The notes: generated from the sequence alone by a model not told the origin. Shown: positions 37,811-47,674, counted from the first letter of the stretch. The stretch is 64,000 nucleotides of DNA from Chloroflexi bacterium OLB14 (GCA_001567105.1 LMZR01000053.1:1-64000), one strand, 5' to 3'. Numbers and translations: made by a program.

Positions 37811-38615
37811 TTATTCTTTATACTTCAACTCGCCTGCTTCGATTTTTATCGGCAGGCGATTTTCTTTTGGCGGAATGGGGCAGGTGGCAAATGGCGTGTA
37901 AGCACAGGGCCAGTTGCTTGTTTGATTAAAGTCTAAAATAATTTCCTCGCCAGCGGGGATAGGTAAATAAAACCTTCGTCCGCCGCCATAAGTAGTTTCT
38001 TTATTGGTCAAGTCAGTGAAGTTGAACAACAATTCATTGTCGCCACTTTTTTTCTGCAATCAGTGTGCAAGAATGTCCATTCAATGTAAATTGGGCTTCA
38101 CCTAAAAGGAATTTTTCTACTTGTGTGCCAATAACTTCAGTAATGATGATGGGCTTAGGTGAATCATAGCGCACAAATTTTGCTGTCACTTTGTATTCAG
38201 GTTTAATGGGATAGTAATGAAAACCTGTAAAATGATTTTTCTGTTCGGCTTCTCTATCCCAAATTCGGAGCATTGGTCTTCCGCCGCGAATGATAATTTT
38301 CATAGCGAGTGATGCAATGTTGATTAGATCCGCTTCATCACTTGCGTCAGTCTTGAGTGGGTTACCTCGAAAGTCAATTTTAATCTCAGCTTTTGGTTGC
38401 AGAGTTACTTCGCTATCTTGAACTATAAAACTTCCACAAAGTGGGTTTGGGAATTGGGGCAAGATGATATCGTTGTTTTCGTCACTACCAAAAGTATTTT
38501 CGCCATCTTTCAATGGGAATAAACCAACTAAGTTAATCCAATGCAATGAGTTGGAGGCAACATCTTGGTCTTTTTGTTGACGCAGATTTGTGATTTGTTG
38601 GATGTAATTTTCCAT
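37811..38615 (-). CDS. DUF1684 protein, frameshifted
   Basis: About 267 aa when joined. Both parts belong to one DUF1684 protein: WINLVGLFPLKDGENTFGSDENNDI at the start and TTYGGGRRFYLPIPAGEEIILDFNQ...NWPCAYTPFATCPIPPKENRLPI at the end. The frame breaks at the T7 run 38047-38053 (A7 on the minus strand, A8 expected), joining CTLIAEKK to SGDNELLFNF. Function unknown. Confidence 0.82.
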
Positions 38616-38622
38616 ATATTTT

Positions 38623-39501
38623 TTATTTTCCGAGAATTTCCAACATTATATCTGGTCTGTCGGTCATGATGCCATCTACGCCCCAAGCGATTAATTTTCG
38701 CATGGTTTCTTCGTCATTGATAGTCCACGGCTCCACGGCTAGGTTTCTTTCATGTGCGGCTGTGATAAATGATTCGGTCAGCACTGTTATTCCGCTGGAT
38801 TCTTCGGGGACTTGTAATGAATAAAATTGTGGGGAATAAAATCCAGTTAGAAAAACTTTGGAAAGCAAAACAAAAGTTGTGGTTTCTTTCTTTGCGCTAG
38901 ATGTGGCTACTTCGGGGCAAGTTTTTCTAAACTCTTTTATTTTGTCGTCATAAAAAGAGGCGACTACGATTTTATCTTGCATGTCATATTCTCGAATCAT
39001 GTCACAAAATGGTTGAATCATAGAAGCGTTTGATTTTTTTATTTCAATGGTCATTTTCATTTGCGGAAATGCTGTAAACACTTCTGCTAAAGTTGGAATG
39101 CTGATTCCCTGCTCACGAAATGGAAATGTGACTCCATCATCACTTGACCAGTCGTAACCTGCATCAAATTGTTTGAGTTCATCAATGGTCATTGATTCGA
39201 TTTCACCAGTGCCGTTTGTGGTTCTATCAATTGTTTCATCGTGCATTAAAACTAAAACGTTATCTTTTGTGATGTGTAAATCCATTTCGAGGACGTCAAC
39301 GCCAATGTCAGCTGCATTTTGAAATGCGAACATAGTGTTGCCAGGCCAGACTTCATCACCGCCTTGGTGGGCAATGACCAAAACGTCAGATGAATCAGAA
39401 GCATAATAAGGGTGAGCAGGTGCAGGTCGAGAAGTGAGGCGTAGGATAAATCCAATAATAAGGATGAAGATCAGAATCATTTGCCAGCGTTTTAATTTCA
39501 T
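38623..39501 (-). CDS. ugpQ: glycerophosphodiester phosphodiesterase
   Basis: A 292-aa enzyme that hydrolyses glycerophosphodiesters to glycerol-3-phosphate and alcohols. The catalytic His of AHQGGDEVWPGNT, the metal site EMDLHITKDNVLVLMHDETIDRTTNG and the late VDGIMTDRPD are clear. It has an N-terminal hydrophobic segment (MILIFILIIGFILRL), so it is membrane-anchored or exported. The start is 7 bp before the preceding gene end on the same strand. Confidence 0.9.
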   Translation of the reverse strand: MKLKRWQMILIFILIIGFILRLTSRPAPAHPYYASDSSDVLVIAHQGGDEVWPGNTMFAFQNAADIGVDVLEMDLHITKDNVLVLMHDETIDRTTNGTGEIESMTIDELKQFDAGYDWSSDDGVTFPFREQGISIPTLAEVFTAFPQMKMTIEIKKSNASMIQPFCDMIREYDMQDKIVVASFYDDKIKEFRKTCPEVATSSAKKETTTFVLLSKVFLTGFYSPQFYSLQVPEESSGITVLTESFITAAHERNLAVEPWTINDEETMRKLIAWGVDGIMTDRPDIMLEILGK

Positions 39502-39558
39502 GTTTACTCCAAAGTTACTTTATAATTTAACCTATTATAGTTTATATGGAGGCTGTGA

Positions 39559-39956
39559 ATGCGGAAAGTTTGGTTTGTAAGTTTTATTTTGGGGTTGCTG
39601 GTTTCGGCTTGTGGGACATCATCTACTCCAACTGAAGTAAGTATTGCAACTGTGCCACCTGAATATGCAGGGATGGCAAATCCATTAGGTGATGATGCAA
39701 TTGAAAATGGGAAGGCAACATTTCAATCAACATGTAAGAGTTGTCATGGTGAGGAAGGGCGTGGTGATGGACCTGCTAGTCAGGCTTTGAATCCGCCGCC
39801 GAAAAATTTAGTGGAATTGCAAAACAAGTTGGTGATGATTATTTGTTTTGGAAGATTTCGGAAGGCGATGTTGGTACGGCAATGGTAGGTTGGAAAGGAA
39901 TTTTGACAGAAGAACAAATTTGGGAAGTGATTAGCTTTGTTCGTACGTTGAAGTAA
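39559..39956 (+). CDS. cytochrome c lipoprotein, frameshifted
   Basis: About 132 aa when restored. The lipoprotein signal ends at LLVSAC. The heme-c motif is CKSCH (about 59-63) and the Met ligand is GTAMVGW near 110. The frame breaks at the A4 run 39821-39824; one more A gives QVGDDYLFWKISEGDVG and the C-terminal helix EEQIWEVISFVRTLK, a full cytochrome c. It is probably an extracytoplasmic electron carrier. ATGGAGG precedes the start. Confidence 0.83.
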
Positions 39957-39960
39957 AAAT

Positions 39961-39990
39961 AAAAACGGATGTTTGTAAACATCCGTTTTT
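39961..39990. terminator. bidirectional terminator after cytochrome c
   Basis: AAAAACGGATGTTT and AAACATCCGTTTTT form a 14-bp stem between the cytochrome and the converging regulator gene. Confidence 0.9.
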
Positions 39991-39994
39991 TGTT

Positions 39995-40363
39995 TTATCT
40001 TTCTTCTAGTGCGGCGATTATTTTTTCTGAAAGTTCATCAGGGTGGAAAGGTTTTGTTAAGTAGTCGTTTGCGCCTGCGCCAAAAGCAACTGCACGACTA
40101 TCGCTATCATCTAGTGCGGTGACGATGATGATGGGAGTGCGTTTGAACTCTCGGATTTCGCGTAACATTCTACACACACGAAAGCCATCTGGTTGAGGCA
40201 TCATTAAGTCTAACAAAATTAGATCAGGATTTTCAACTTGGGCAATTTCTATAGCTTTACTGCTATCGTTGACGGTAACAGTTTGATAGCCATCTACTTT
40301 GAGAAGTTTTTCTAATAAATCGGTGACTAATTTGTCATCGTCTACCATTAATATTTTTGTCAT
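39995..40363 (-). CDS. single-domain response regulator, third of three
   Basis: A 122-aa receiver domain: acidic pair VDDD (7-9), phospho-Asp in LILLDLMMPQPDG (about 53), Thr in IIVTALDDSDS, Lys in LTKPFHPDEL (about 105). It is the last of three tandem paralogs on the minus strand; it and the 40824 copy are the most alike. Confidence 0.9.
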   Translation of the reverse strand: MTKILMVDDDKLVTDLLEKLLKVDGYQTVTVNDSSKAIEIAQVENPDLILLDLMMPQPDGFRVCRMLREIREFKRTPIIIVTALDDSDSRAVAFGAGANDYLTKPFHPDELSEKIIAALEER

Positions 40364-40432
40364 ATCTCACCTAATATAAAATAAAGTTAATTTTAATTTT
40401 AATACGCATTTTAGCGTGTTAAAGTTTTATTA

Positions 40433-40798
40433 TTATTTATTTAATAATGCTTGAATTTGTTCTAAAAATAGTTTTGGTAAAACAGGCTTACTGATGAATT
40501 CATTTGCTCCAGCGTTGGCGGCATCTCGTTTGGTGCCATCATCATGTAAAGCAGAAACCATGATGATAGGAATGTGTTTCATTTGAGGATCAGATTTAAT
40601 TTGTTTACACAGAGTGATGCCGTTAATTTGTGCCATCATAATATCGAGCAAGATTAAATCTGGCGAGTAAGAGCGGATAGTAGAGATGGCGTTCTTGCTT
40701 TCTAGCACTGATGTAGCTTCATGCTTACCCATTTTGAGAATACCTTCAAACAATTTAGTGGTTTCTAAATCGTCATCTACAATTAGTATTTTAGCCAT
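40433..40798 (-). CDS. single-domain response regulator, second of three
   Basis: A 121-aa receiver domain. Acidic pair VDDDLET, phospho-Asp in LILLDIMMAQINGITL, Ser in IMVSALHDD, Lys in ISKPVLPKLF. It lies 25 bp after the 40824 gene on the same strand. It has no output domain. Partner kinases are not in view. Confidence 0.9.
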   Translation of the reverse strand: MAKILIVDDDLETTKLFEGILKMGKHEATSVLESKNAISTIRSYSPDLILLDIMMAQINGITLCKQIKSDPQMKHIPIIMVSALHDDGTKRDAANAGANEFISKPVLPKLFLEQIQALLNK

Positions 40799-40823
40799 AT
40801 GAATTACTTCCTGTAAAGTTACC

Positions 40824-41189
40824 TTATTTTTCTTTCTTTATAAGAGCATCTATCTTATAGCTTAGTTCATCTAAATTGAAAGGCTTGGCGAGGTAATCAT
40901 TTGCTCCAAATGTAGTAGCTTTGCTGTTGCTATTATCGAGAGCAGTAATGATTAAGATAGGCGTTTGTGCGAATTTAGGTTCGTCTCGAATCATGCGACA
41001 TAATGTAAAGCCGTCAGGGTAAGGCATCATAATATCCAAAATAATTAGATCGGGGCAAGTAGTATGAATAGCTGTTAAGGCTTTACTACTATCGTTGAGG
41101 GTGGTTACTTGATGTTTAGCTGAAGCTAAAAAACGACCCAACAATGTAGTTACTTTCTCATCATCATCTACAATTACAATTTTTGCCAT
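40824..41189 (-). CDS. single-domain response regulator, first of three
   Basis: A 121-aa receiver domain. Acidic pair VDDDEKV, phospho-Asp in LIILDIMMPYPDGFTLCRM, Thr in IITALDNSNS, Lys in LAKPFNLDEL. Three such CheY-like genes lie in a row. They may be separate phosphate sinks or adaptors for one sensor system. Confidence 0.9.
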   Translation of the reverse strand: MAKIVIVDDDEKVTTLLGRFLASAKHQVTTLNDSSKALTAIHTTCPDLIILDIMMPYPDGFTLCRMIRDEPKFAQTPILIITALDNSNSKATTFGANDYLAKPFNLDELSYKIDALIKKEK

Positions 41190-41281
41190 AAAGATCCCTA
41201 AAAAACATGCTTAAAGTTTTATATATTATACCCTCCGCAGAAAGGTTGTGTATATCGCAACTTTTAGGTTTTCTTTTCAGG

Positions 41282-41926
41282 TTATTGTAATTCTTTTCGC
41301 ATCACATAGCTTGACCAACTTAACATAGTTACCCAGCTAGGTGTATGCCAAATATCCTGGTATCCACAACTGGTGTAGAGATGACGTGCGGCTTTATTAC
41401 CTTCTAAAACTTGCAATGCCGCCCATGAAAGTCCTTGCTCTGTAATCACTTTTTCTAGTTTAGTAAGGAGGATACGCCCTAAACCTTTTCCTCGCTGGTT
41501 GGCATCTACTACAATGCTGTGCAATAGTGCTGTATCGGTCTGAAGTTCAGAATACACAGCGATGCGACTACGTGCAACTGTGAGGATTAAGCGTCCAAGT
41601 GCTTGATAACCAAGTATTTTAGCCGCCATAGATATTGTGCCTGCGGGCGCGCGGTCAAATGGAGGAGATGTGGGAAATTGAATCATGCCAGTTGCTATCA
41701 CTTGATTGTTTGTGTTGCAAAGGACAAAGCGGTTTTGAAGTGCTTGTTCTGGCTGTGCTTCAAGCGTGTATTGCAGAACCTTGCTTTGCTGTGCAGGAGA
41801 GCCTGTCAATGCGCCTGGTAATTCTGCTGCGTATAATTGGACAAGGAAATCTGCTAGTATAGGAATATCTGTTGGTGCTGCTGGGCGAAAAATTATATTG
41901 TCTTTCTGTGTTTCTTCAATGGGCAT
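41282..41926 (-). CDS. GNAT-family N-acetyltransferase
   Basis: A 214-aa acetyltransferase. The acetyl-CoA loop is RGKGLGRILLTKLE (about 138-150), preceded by LHSIVVDANQ and followed by WAALQVLEGNKAARHLYTSCGYQ. Substrate unknown. AAAGGAATAA precedes the ATG. Confidence 0.88.
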   Translation of the reverse strand: MPIEETQKDNIIFRPAAPTDIPILADFLVQLYAAELPGALTGSPAQQSKVLQYTLEAQPEQALQNRFVLCNTNNQVIATGMIQFPTSPPFDRAPAGTISMAAKILGYQALGRLILTVARSRIAVYSELQTDTALLHSIVVDANQRGKGLGRILLTKLEKVITEQGLSWAALQVLEGNKAARHLYTSCGYQDIWHTPSWVTMLSWSSYVMRKELQ

Positions 41927-41985
41927 GGTTATTTATTCCTTTAAAAAATTTGATTGTTTTGATAAAACCCTAGCAGTATAAATCA

Positions 41986-43363
41986 TTAATGAGTCATCAA
42001 CTCATCCACTGCATTCACCAATTCCCTCAAATTCCCAACCTTCAAGACATTATCACACAGCGGAGCGTACTTGGGCATGTCGCTGTCACCGTGCCATAAG
42101 GTTGGGGGTTCAGGATTCAGCCAAATGGTGCGTGAGGCGCGGCGCGTCATCAAAGAAAAAATGTCGAGGCGTGGATCAAAATAATTGTTGCGTCCATCAC
42201 CAACGATGATTAAAGTCGTGCCACTGTTTAATGTATCCATGTAACCATCGTTGAAATTTTGCAAAGACCAACCGAGATCGGTGTTGTAATGTCCGCTGGG
42301 CATACGCCACAAAACAGATTGAATGGCTTCATCGGCATTCGCGCCGCTAAAATCTTCGCTGATAGATTCGAGATGATCAATAAACGCGAAAGCATGTGTT
42401 TTGCGAACTTGTCCTTGCAAGGCAAACAAAAAACTTAACATCAGTTCAGAACAAAAACGCATAGACGTACTGATATCACATATCACTACAATTTTTGGTT
42501 TCTTGATTTTGTCTTTATGTTTAATTTCCATCGGCACGCCATGATATTTTAAATTTGCACGAATGGTTGATTTTGAATCTAATTGTCCGCTCTTCATTCT
42601 TTTTTGACGCAAGGCAATGCGTGTGCGTAATGCGGCGGCAAGTTTTTTTAACTTCACGTCCTAAAATTTTTTTATCTGCATCTGATAATGCTTGAAATGG
42701 TCGATTCATTAAATTATCAATGTTATCGCCACGCGGACGTTCACTTAAATTTTCAGCCAAGCGCTCACCAGCAAAACGATTGATTTGTTCTTGCATGCCT
42801 TGCATGTTTTGTTGAATCATTTCGCGCATTTGTTCCACGCGTTCACGGCTCATGCCCATTTGTTGAAGTTGTTCCATCAATTCCTTTAACGCTTCACGCA
42901 CTTCAGGGAACGCCAATGCACGCATCATACGTTGTGCCATCCAATTTTGATAATTAAGATTATCTGCTTGATTCAATCCGACTAACTTGCCTAACGCTTC
43001 AAGCTCTGACCTTGTTAATGGTTCGCCGTTCATCAGCCTTTGCATTCGCTGACGCATCTGCTCTGCAAATTGTTTCAATGCCTCAGCAAGCATCTGCGCT
43101 TCTTCGGGAGTCATATCATCTGTTGGGTTTCCGCCCATCATTGGCGGTTGACCTGTGCCAAAGAATAATGGAAATAATTTTTCAAATGTGGGAATATCTT
43201 TTATATCTTTAATTAACGTCGCCCGCAAAGATAATTTGAATTGTTCTCTATCTTGAATCCCCATAATATCCACCGCCGAAAATGATTCAGCAGATTCTGC
43301 CAACGAAACTCGAACCCCACTTGCTCGTAATGCCGCAATTAGTTGTAAGATGCGAGATTCCAT
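41986..43363 (-). CDS. CoxE-like VWA protein, frameshifted
   Basis: About 459 aa when joined. The N-terminal part (43363 to ~42650) is helical and Met/Gln-rich; the C-terminal part is a von Willebrand A domain with the MIDAS motif DISTSM and later NTDLGWSLQNF. The frame breaks at the T7 run 42643-42649 (A7 on the minus strand, A6 expected), joining KILGREVKK to LAAALRTRIA. VWA/CoxE proteins act with MoxR ATPases as chaperones in metalloenzyme assembly, and a MoxR gene lies just upstream (44110-45078). The VapC-like gene ends 2 bp before its start. Confidence 0.85.
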
Positions 43364-43365
43364 TT

Positions 43366-43743
43366 TTATCTATCGTATGGCTGAATTGTCTTTAATCCCC
43401 TTAATACACAATAATGTTTAATATTAAAAGTGGCTAGTTCTGCATTAACTCCATTGGCTGTTTCTGCAATCAAAGCATCTAAAAGCCCAATATTGTCACT
43501 TAAATGATGTGACGAAAAAACTGCTAAAGCGCGATTGCAATCGTTTTCATCGGGCCAAAATAAAGAATAAGAGGATAGTGCCTTTTCAATTTGTTTCTGT
43601 TCTTTTTGATTTTTGCAACCTTGTAATAATTCCATTACAACGATACCAGGCACGCCGATTTCCTCTGCTGATTCAAGCCATTTTTTAGCAGGCTCGTAAC
43701 CACGAAGAATATCTATCATTACGTCTGTATCAAGCAAAATCAT
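43366..43743 (-). CDS. vapC: VapC-like PIN-domain toxin
   Basis: A 125-aa PIN-domain ribonuclease candidate. Acidic active-site residues are at Asp5/Asp7 (LLDTDVMID), the Glu of VMELLQG and the Asp of GLLDALIAETA. It overlaps the antitoxin gene by 4 bp (ATGA-type overlap at 43740-43743), so translation is coupled. Confidence 0.85.
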   Translation of the reverse strand: MILLDTDVMIDILRGYEPAKKWLESAEEIGVPGIVVMELLQGCKNQKEQKQIEKALSSYSLFWPDENDCNRALAVFSSHHLSDNIGLLDALIAETANGVNAELATFNIKHYCVLRGLKTIQPYDR

Positions 43744-43977
43744 TGAATGCGCCTTTGTGCTTGTGCGCGAAGCTTACGAGCAAACTCTGCGCTGTTATCA
43801 ATATCAGTTCTTTTTGCCCAAATGCCCACTACGCCAGATTTTAATAAATCTTTTCCGCGCATTGGCTTACTTGCTTGTCTTGCTCTTTCAATCAGACGAG
43901 TCGCCAATAGAAGTTGTTGATCGGATGTGAGCAGGTCTGCCTGTTTTAGCAATTTTTTCAAAAGTATCTATGGTCAT
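43740..43977 (-). CDS. antitoxin of the VapC-like pair, start frameshifted
   Basis: About 78 aa. The main frame (from 43961) has only a TTG start, but an ATG at 43977 in another frame begins MTIDTFEK and would join LLKQADLLTSDQQLLLATRLIERARQ after removal of one A from the A6 run (T6 on the plus strand, 43953-43958). The same GAAAAAATT context breaks the carboxylase gene at 53644. The C-terminal half is basic and binds the toxin in such pairs. Its gene overlaps vapC. Confidence 0.68.
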
Positions 43978-44029
43978 CTTAACTCACTTTCTCTGTCTGA
44001 AATTATACTATTGTCATGATAGGGGTGGT

Positions 44030-44108
44030 GTTTGTCCGCCCGAAATAATCTCCAACATAATTTTGAGATTGCTTCGGACAAAGAACAAGAGCGTCCTCGC
44101 AATGACAT
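44030..44108. repeat. GCTTCGGACAAAGAACAAGAGCGT...CGCAATGACAT repeat
   Basis: GATTGCTTCGGACAAAGAACAAGAGCGTCCTCGCAATGACAT shares its pattern with 53447-53488 (GATTGCTTCGCCACAAAGAACAAGAGCGTGGCTCGCAATGACAT). It lies between moxR and the antitoxin gene. Confidence 0.65.
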
Positions 44109-44109
44109 A

Positions 44110-45078
44110 TCAATTCCCAGAAAACTTTCCAAACTCATCATAATTATTTCTTGGTCTCGGCTGTGGTGGCGGATTAATATATTGTCTCTTCGCCTTTTGC
44201 AAATCAGATTCATGTTTCAACAACACAGTAATTGTTTCTTCTAAAGTATCTTTATCTAAATTACTGGCATTCAAGGCAACCAAAGCATTTGCCCAATCTA
44301 GCGTCTCACTAATTGATGGTGATTTTCGCATATCGGCTTTTCTTAATCTTTGCACAAATTCTACGGCTTGTTCTGCTAACTTTGGATTCAAATCTGGCAC
44401 TTTGAGTCTCACCACCGCTAATTCTTCTTGCAGAGTTGGATAATCTATAAATAAATATAAACATCTGCGCTTCAAGGCTTCGGAAAGTTCGCGCGTATTA
44501 TTTGATGTCAGAATCACATAAGGTTTATGTTTGGCAGTTAATGTGCCAAGCTCAGGGACAGAAATTTGAAAGTCACTCAACACTTCCAATAAAAATGCTT
44601 CAAACTCGGCATCGGCTCTATCAATTTCATCAATTAATAAAACTGTGGGCTGGTCACTTAATATTGCCTTCAATAGCGGACGTTTCAGCAAAAATCTTTC
44701 AGAGAAAAAAACATCTTCTTCTTTTGCAAGTTTATCCGCCGCTTCACCAAGTGAATCTGCTTTGCCGAGCGTGTCATTTAATTTATCTCGTAATAATTGT
44801 GTATAAAGCAATTGCTTAGAGTATTCCCATTCATATAACGCTTTTGATTCGTCTAAGCCTTCGTAACATTGCAAACGAATCAATTCACGCCCAGTTGCAG
44901 AGGCTATCGCTTTGGCTAATTCCGTTTTCCCCACACCCGCTGGACCTTCCGTTAGAAGCGGTTTTCCTAACTTCTGCGCGAGGTAAACGATGGTCGCAAT
45001 CTCGTCAGAAGCGATATATTTTTGTTTAGATAATTCTGTTTTTACAGTTGAAGTCGAATAAAAAATTGTTGTCATCAT
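44110..45078 (-). CDS. MoxR-family AAA+ ATPase
   Basis: A 322-aa ATPase. Walker A is GPAGVGKTE (about 40-48), Walker B is VLLIDEIDRAD, and sensor 1 is VILTSNNTRELSEALKRRC. MoxR proteins load metal cofactors or assemble complexes with VWA partners, one of which lies downstream on the same strand with the toxin pair between. The C-terminal ~20 residues (PPPQPRPRNNYDEFGKF) form a low-complexity tail. Confidence 0.9.
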   Translation of the reverse strand: MMTTIFYSTSTVKTELSKQKYIASDEIATIVYLAQKLGKPLLTEGPAGVGKTELAKAIASATGRELIRLQCYEGLDESKALYEWEYSKQLLYTQLLRDKLNDTLGKADSLGEAADKLAKEEDVFFSERFLLKRPLLKAILSDQPTVLLIDEIDRADAEFEAFLLEVLSDFQISVPELGTLTAKHKPYVILTSNNTRELSEALKRRCLYLFIDYPTLQEELAVVRLKVPDLNPKLAEQAVEFVQRLRKADMRKSPSISETLDWANALVALNASNLDKDTLEETITVLLKHESDLQKAKRQYINPPPQPRPRNNYDEFGKFSGN

Positions 45079-45097
45079 TCACCTTTATTTTTTTACC

Positions 45098-45167
45098 ACG
45101 AAGGAAACAAAGGGTCACAAAGAAAAACAAAACCTTTGTGTACCTTCGTGACCCTTTGTGGTTAAAA
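45098..45167. repeat. ACCACGAAGGAAACAAAGGGTCAC palindromic repeat
   Basis: ACCACGAAG...AAAGGGTCACAAAG and CTTTGTG...CTTCGTGACCCTTTGTGGT form a long inverted repeat between aspA and moxR. Confidence 0.65.
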
Positions 45168-45171
45168 AGTT

Positions 45172-46575
45172 TTACTTCTTAAACCATCTCGGCTGTGTCA
45201 AAACTTCAGGTCTGAGAATATCATCCAATTGTTCTTTGGATAATAAACCTTTTTCCAAAACAATTTCTGCTACGCCTCTATTTGTTTCGTATGCTTCTTT
45301 TGCAACTGCGCTTGCATTTTCATATCCGATAATTGGATTCAATGCCGTCACAATACCAATTGATTTGTGAAGCATATCAGTTAAATGTTCTTTATTGGCA
45401 GTGATTCCTTTCACGCATTTTTCTGTCAACGTCAAACATCCATTTTTCAAATAAATTAAACTATCAAACAAACTGTGCGCAATGATCGGCTCAAAAGCAT
45501 TGAGTTGTAATTGCCCACCTTCCGCCGCGAATGAAACAGTGACATCATTGCCAATCACCAAAAACGCAATTTGATTTACAACCTCAGGAATAACAGGATT
45601 CACTTTGCCAGGCATGATGCTCGACCCTGCTTGCACAGCAGGCAAATTGATTTCGTTGAGTCCAGTGCGTGGACCTGACGAAAGCAAACGTAAGTCATTA
45701 CATATTTTTGATAATTTAACTGCCACACGCTTCAACACACCAGATAGTTGTACAAACGCCCCAACATCTTGTGTGGCTTCGACTAAGTTACCAGCCGTGA
45801 TGTATTCGATGCCAGTCACTTCACTTAAATATTTTCGCGCCAAGTTTGCATAATCAGGATGAGCCGTAATGCCAGTTCCAATAGCAGTAGCGCCAAGATT
45901 CATTTCTTGAATTAATAAAGAACCTTCTCGCAGACGTTGTTGATCTTCTTCAATCATCACCGCATAAGTAGAAAATTCTTGACCTAACGTCATCGGCACA
46001 GCATCTTGTAATTGCGTGCGTCCCATTTTTAGAATATCTTTGAATTCAGTTGCTTTTTCTGCAAACGCAACTCTCAATATTTCCATTGCTTCGATTAATT
46101 CATCAATATAAAAACGCAAAGCTACTTTCAACGCCGTTGGATAGACATCATTTGTGCTTTGACTCATATTCACATCTTCTAATGGATGTAACTTTTTATA
46201 ATCGCCACGTTCACAGCCTAAGATTTCTAATCCACGATTAGCAATGACTTCATTGGCGTTCATATTTGTAGATGTACCTGCACCGCCTTGAATTACATCC
46301 ACAACAAATTCTTCACATAACTTCCCAGCCATAATTTCTTTACAGGCAGAGACAATGGCGTTTGATTTTTTATCTTCCAACAATCCCAACTCATGATTCG
46401 CTAATGCACAGGCTTGCTTGACACACGCCAACGCCTTCACGAAATTTGGATAAGTGCTAATGGGAATATTACTAATGGGAAAATTTTCTAAGGCGCGTAA
46501 AGTATGCACGCCGTAATAGACATGTGCTGGTACTTCACGCTCACCAAGTAAATCATGTTCTAAACGAGTTTTCAT
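45172..46575 (-). CDS. aspA: aspartate ammonia-lyase
   Basis: A 467-aa enzyme of the fumarase/aspartase superfamily that converts aspartate to fumarate and ammonia. The N-terminus RLEHDLLGEREVPAHVYYGVHTLRALENFPIS, GRTQLQDAVPMTLGQEFSTYA near 190, and the catalytic loop GSSIMPGKVNPVIPE near 320 are typical. Tissue of related fumarases cannot be excluded, but YGVHTLRALENFPI favours aspartase. TAGGAGTTACTT precedes the ATG. Confidence 0.92.
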   Translation of the reverse strand: MKTRLEHDLLGEREVPAHVYYGVHTLRALENFPISNIPISTYPNFVKALACVKQACALANHELGLLEDKKSNAIVSACKEIMAGKLCEEFVVDVIQGGAGTSTNMNANEVIANRGLEILGCERGDYKKLHPLEDVNMSQSTNDVYPTALKVALRFYIDELIEAMEILRVAFAEKATEFKDILKMGRTQLQDAVPMTLGQEFSTYAVMIEEDQQRLREGSLLIQEMNLGATAIGTGITAHPDYANLARKYLSEVTGIEYITAGNLVEATQDVGAFVQLSGVLKRVAVKLSKICNDLRLLSSGPRTGLNEINLPAVQAGSSIMPGKVNPVIPEVVNQIAFLVIGNDVTVSFAAEGGQLQLNAFEPIIAHSLFDSLIYLKNGCLTLTEKCVKGITANKEHLTDMLHKSIGIVTALNPIIGYENASAVAKEAYETNRGVAEIVLEKGLLSKEQLDDILRPEVLTQPRWFKK

Positions 46576-46645
46576 TAAGTAACTCCTATATTTTATTTGT
46601 TTTTAAAACATTCCTGTTGCATACAAAAAAGTAACCTATTGCACT

Positions 46646-47188
46646 TTACTCGTGTCTCGTCGTTTTTTCTTTTTTTATTTTCCAGTCTTGGATAGCCGCT
46701 TTCAATGTTGCTTCTGGATGTTGTTTGAAGTACTCTCGAATATGCCGATTGTATTCAAATTGTGCGGCAATTGGTTTTTCTTGAGAAGGCTTTTGCTGTT
46801 CTTCTTCCCATATTTGTATTGCTTCGTGTAAAGTTTTACCAACTCCATTATGAATAAGATCTCGCATAACTGCATCAAAGTGAAAGTGTGGTCCAATCTC
46901 TTGTTCAAAAAAGAAGCGTAATTCTTGACTGCATCGCCACCCTGCCTCAATTATGCTTTGACGAGTAAATGTGGTGGGCATTTGCGCTCTCTGCCTTGAT
47001 GATTTCTGAACTGGCTTGATTGATTTTCCAGTCGCTAAAAATTGACTAATCCTAGCAGTTAAATCTTGCTTGGATCCAGCAGTTGATAAATTATGCGCTC
47101 TTAAAAAACTAATAAGTTCTTCTTTAAGCCAATAGAAACTTAAGAAATCGTTTGGTTTTATATGTTTGTTTAATTTTGGACGTGACAT
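46646..47188 (-). CDS. SAP-domain/DUF6434 protein
   Basis: About 180 aa from ATG 47188 (GGAAGC upstream). The N-terminal SAP motif (LKEELISFLRAHNLSTAGSKQDLTARIS, about 22-48) is a small DNA-binding helix-turn-helix. The C-terminal DUF6434 region follows (FTRQSIIEAGWRCSQELRFFFEQEIGPHFHFDAVMRDLI). The longer frame to 47248 has no ribosome binding site. Function unknown. It is not in the cassette array next to it. Confidence 0.75.
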   Translation of the reverse strand: MSRPKLNKHIKPNDFLSFYWLKEELISFLRAHNLSTAGSKQDLTARISQFLATGKSIKPVQKSSRQRAQMPTTFTRQSIIEAGWRCSQELRFFFEQEIGPHFHFDAVMRDLIHNGVGKTLHEAIQIWEEEQQKPSQEKPIAAQFEYNRHIREYFKQHPEATLKAAIQDWKIKKEKTTRHE

Positions 47189-47249
47189 TGTTTGCTTCCA
47201 GTTTTTAATGAGTGTTCTCTGATATTTCATGATGACCAAGTAAATCATG

Positions 47250-47660
47250 TTTATGTGAGTTTTTATTGATAGACACCATGAGCTTTTTATTTAATTGTAT
47301 CACTTTGATTTTTCTGCATAGATAAAATTTCGTTTTTGGAAATCTCTAAATTAAAAGTACGCCATATATACAAATTTGCCATGCAGAATCATTGAAATAG
47401 CTGAACAGATATTGAATTTAATTACCCTGATTTGGTTGATATCTGAATTTAATTTACCCTGATTTTTGGTTGATATCTGAAATGATTTGATGTAAGTGAC
47501 GAGTAGACCCATGCCTACTATTAAATGCTTCCTATTCCCTTAGTCTAAATCCTTGAGTTTCAATATCCATAAGACGATAGCAAGGCTTTTATATCTAGGA
47601 TTAAGTAAGCAAAGAAACTAATAATCATTATCAACATTAATATAAACCGACGGCGATTTT
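47250..47660. other. gene-free region with a tandem repeat
   Basis: About 410 bp with no credible gene. Bases 47409-47480 hold two copies of a ~34-bp unit (TGAATTTAATTACCCTGATTTGGTTGATATC and a variant with one or two extra T). Nothing else was recognised. TGCTTTGGGATG at 47661 may be an eroded attC end. Confidence 0.6.
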
Positions 47661-47674
47661 GATGCTTTGGGATG

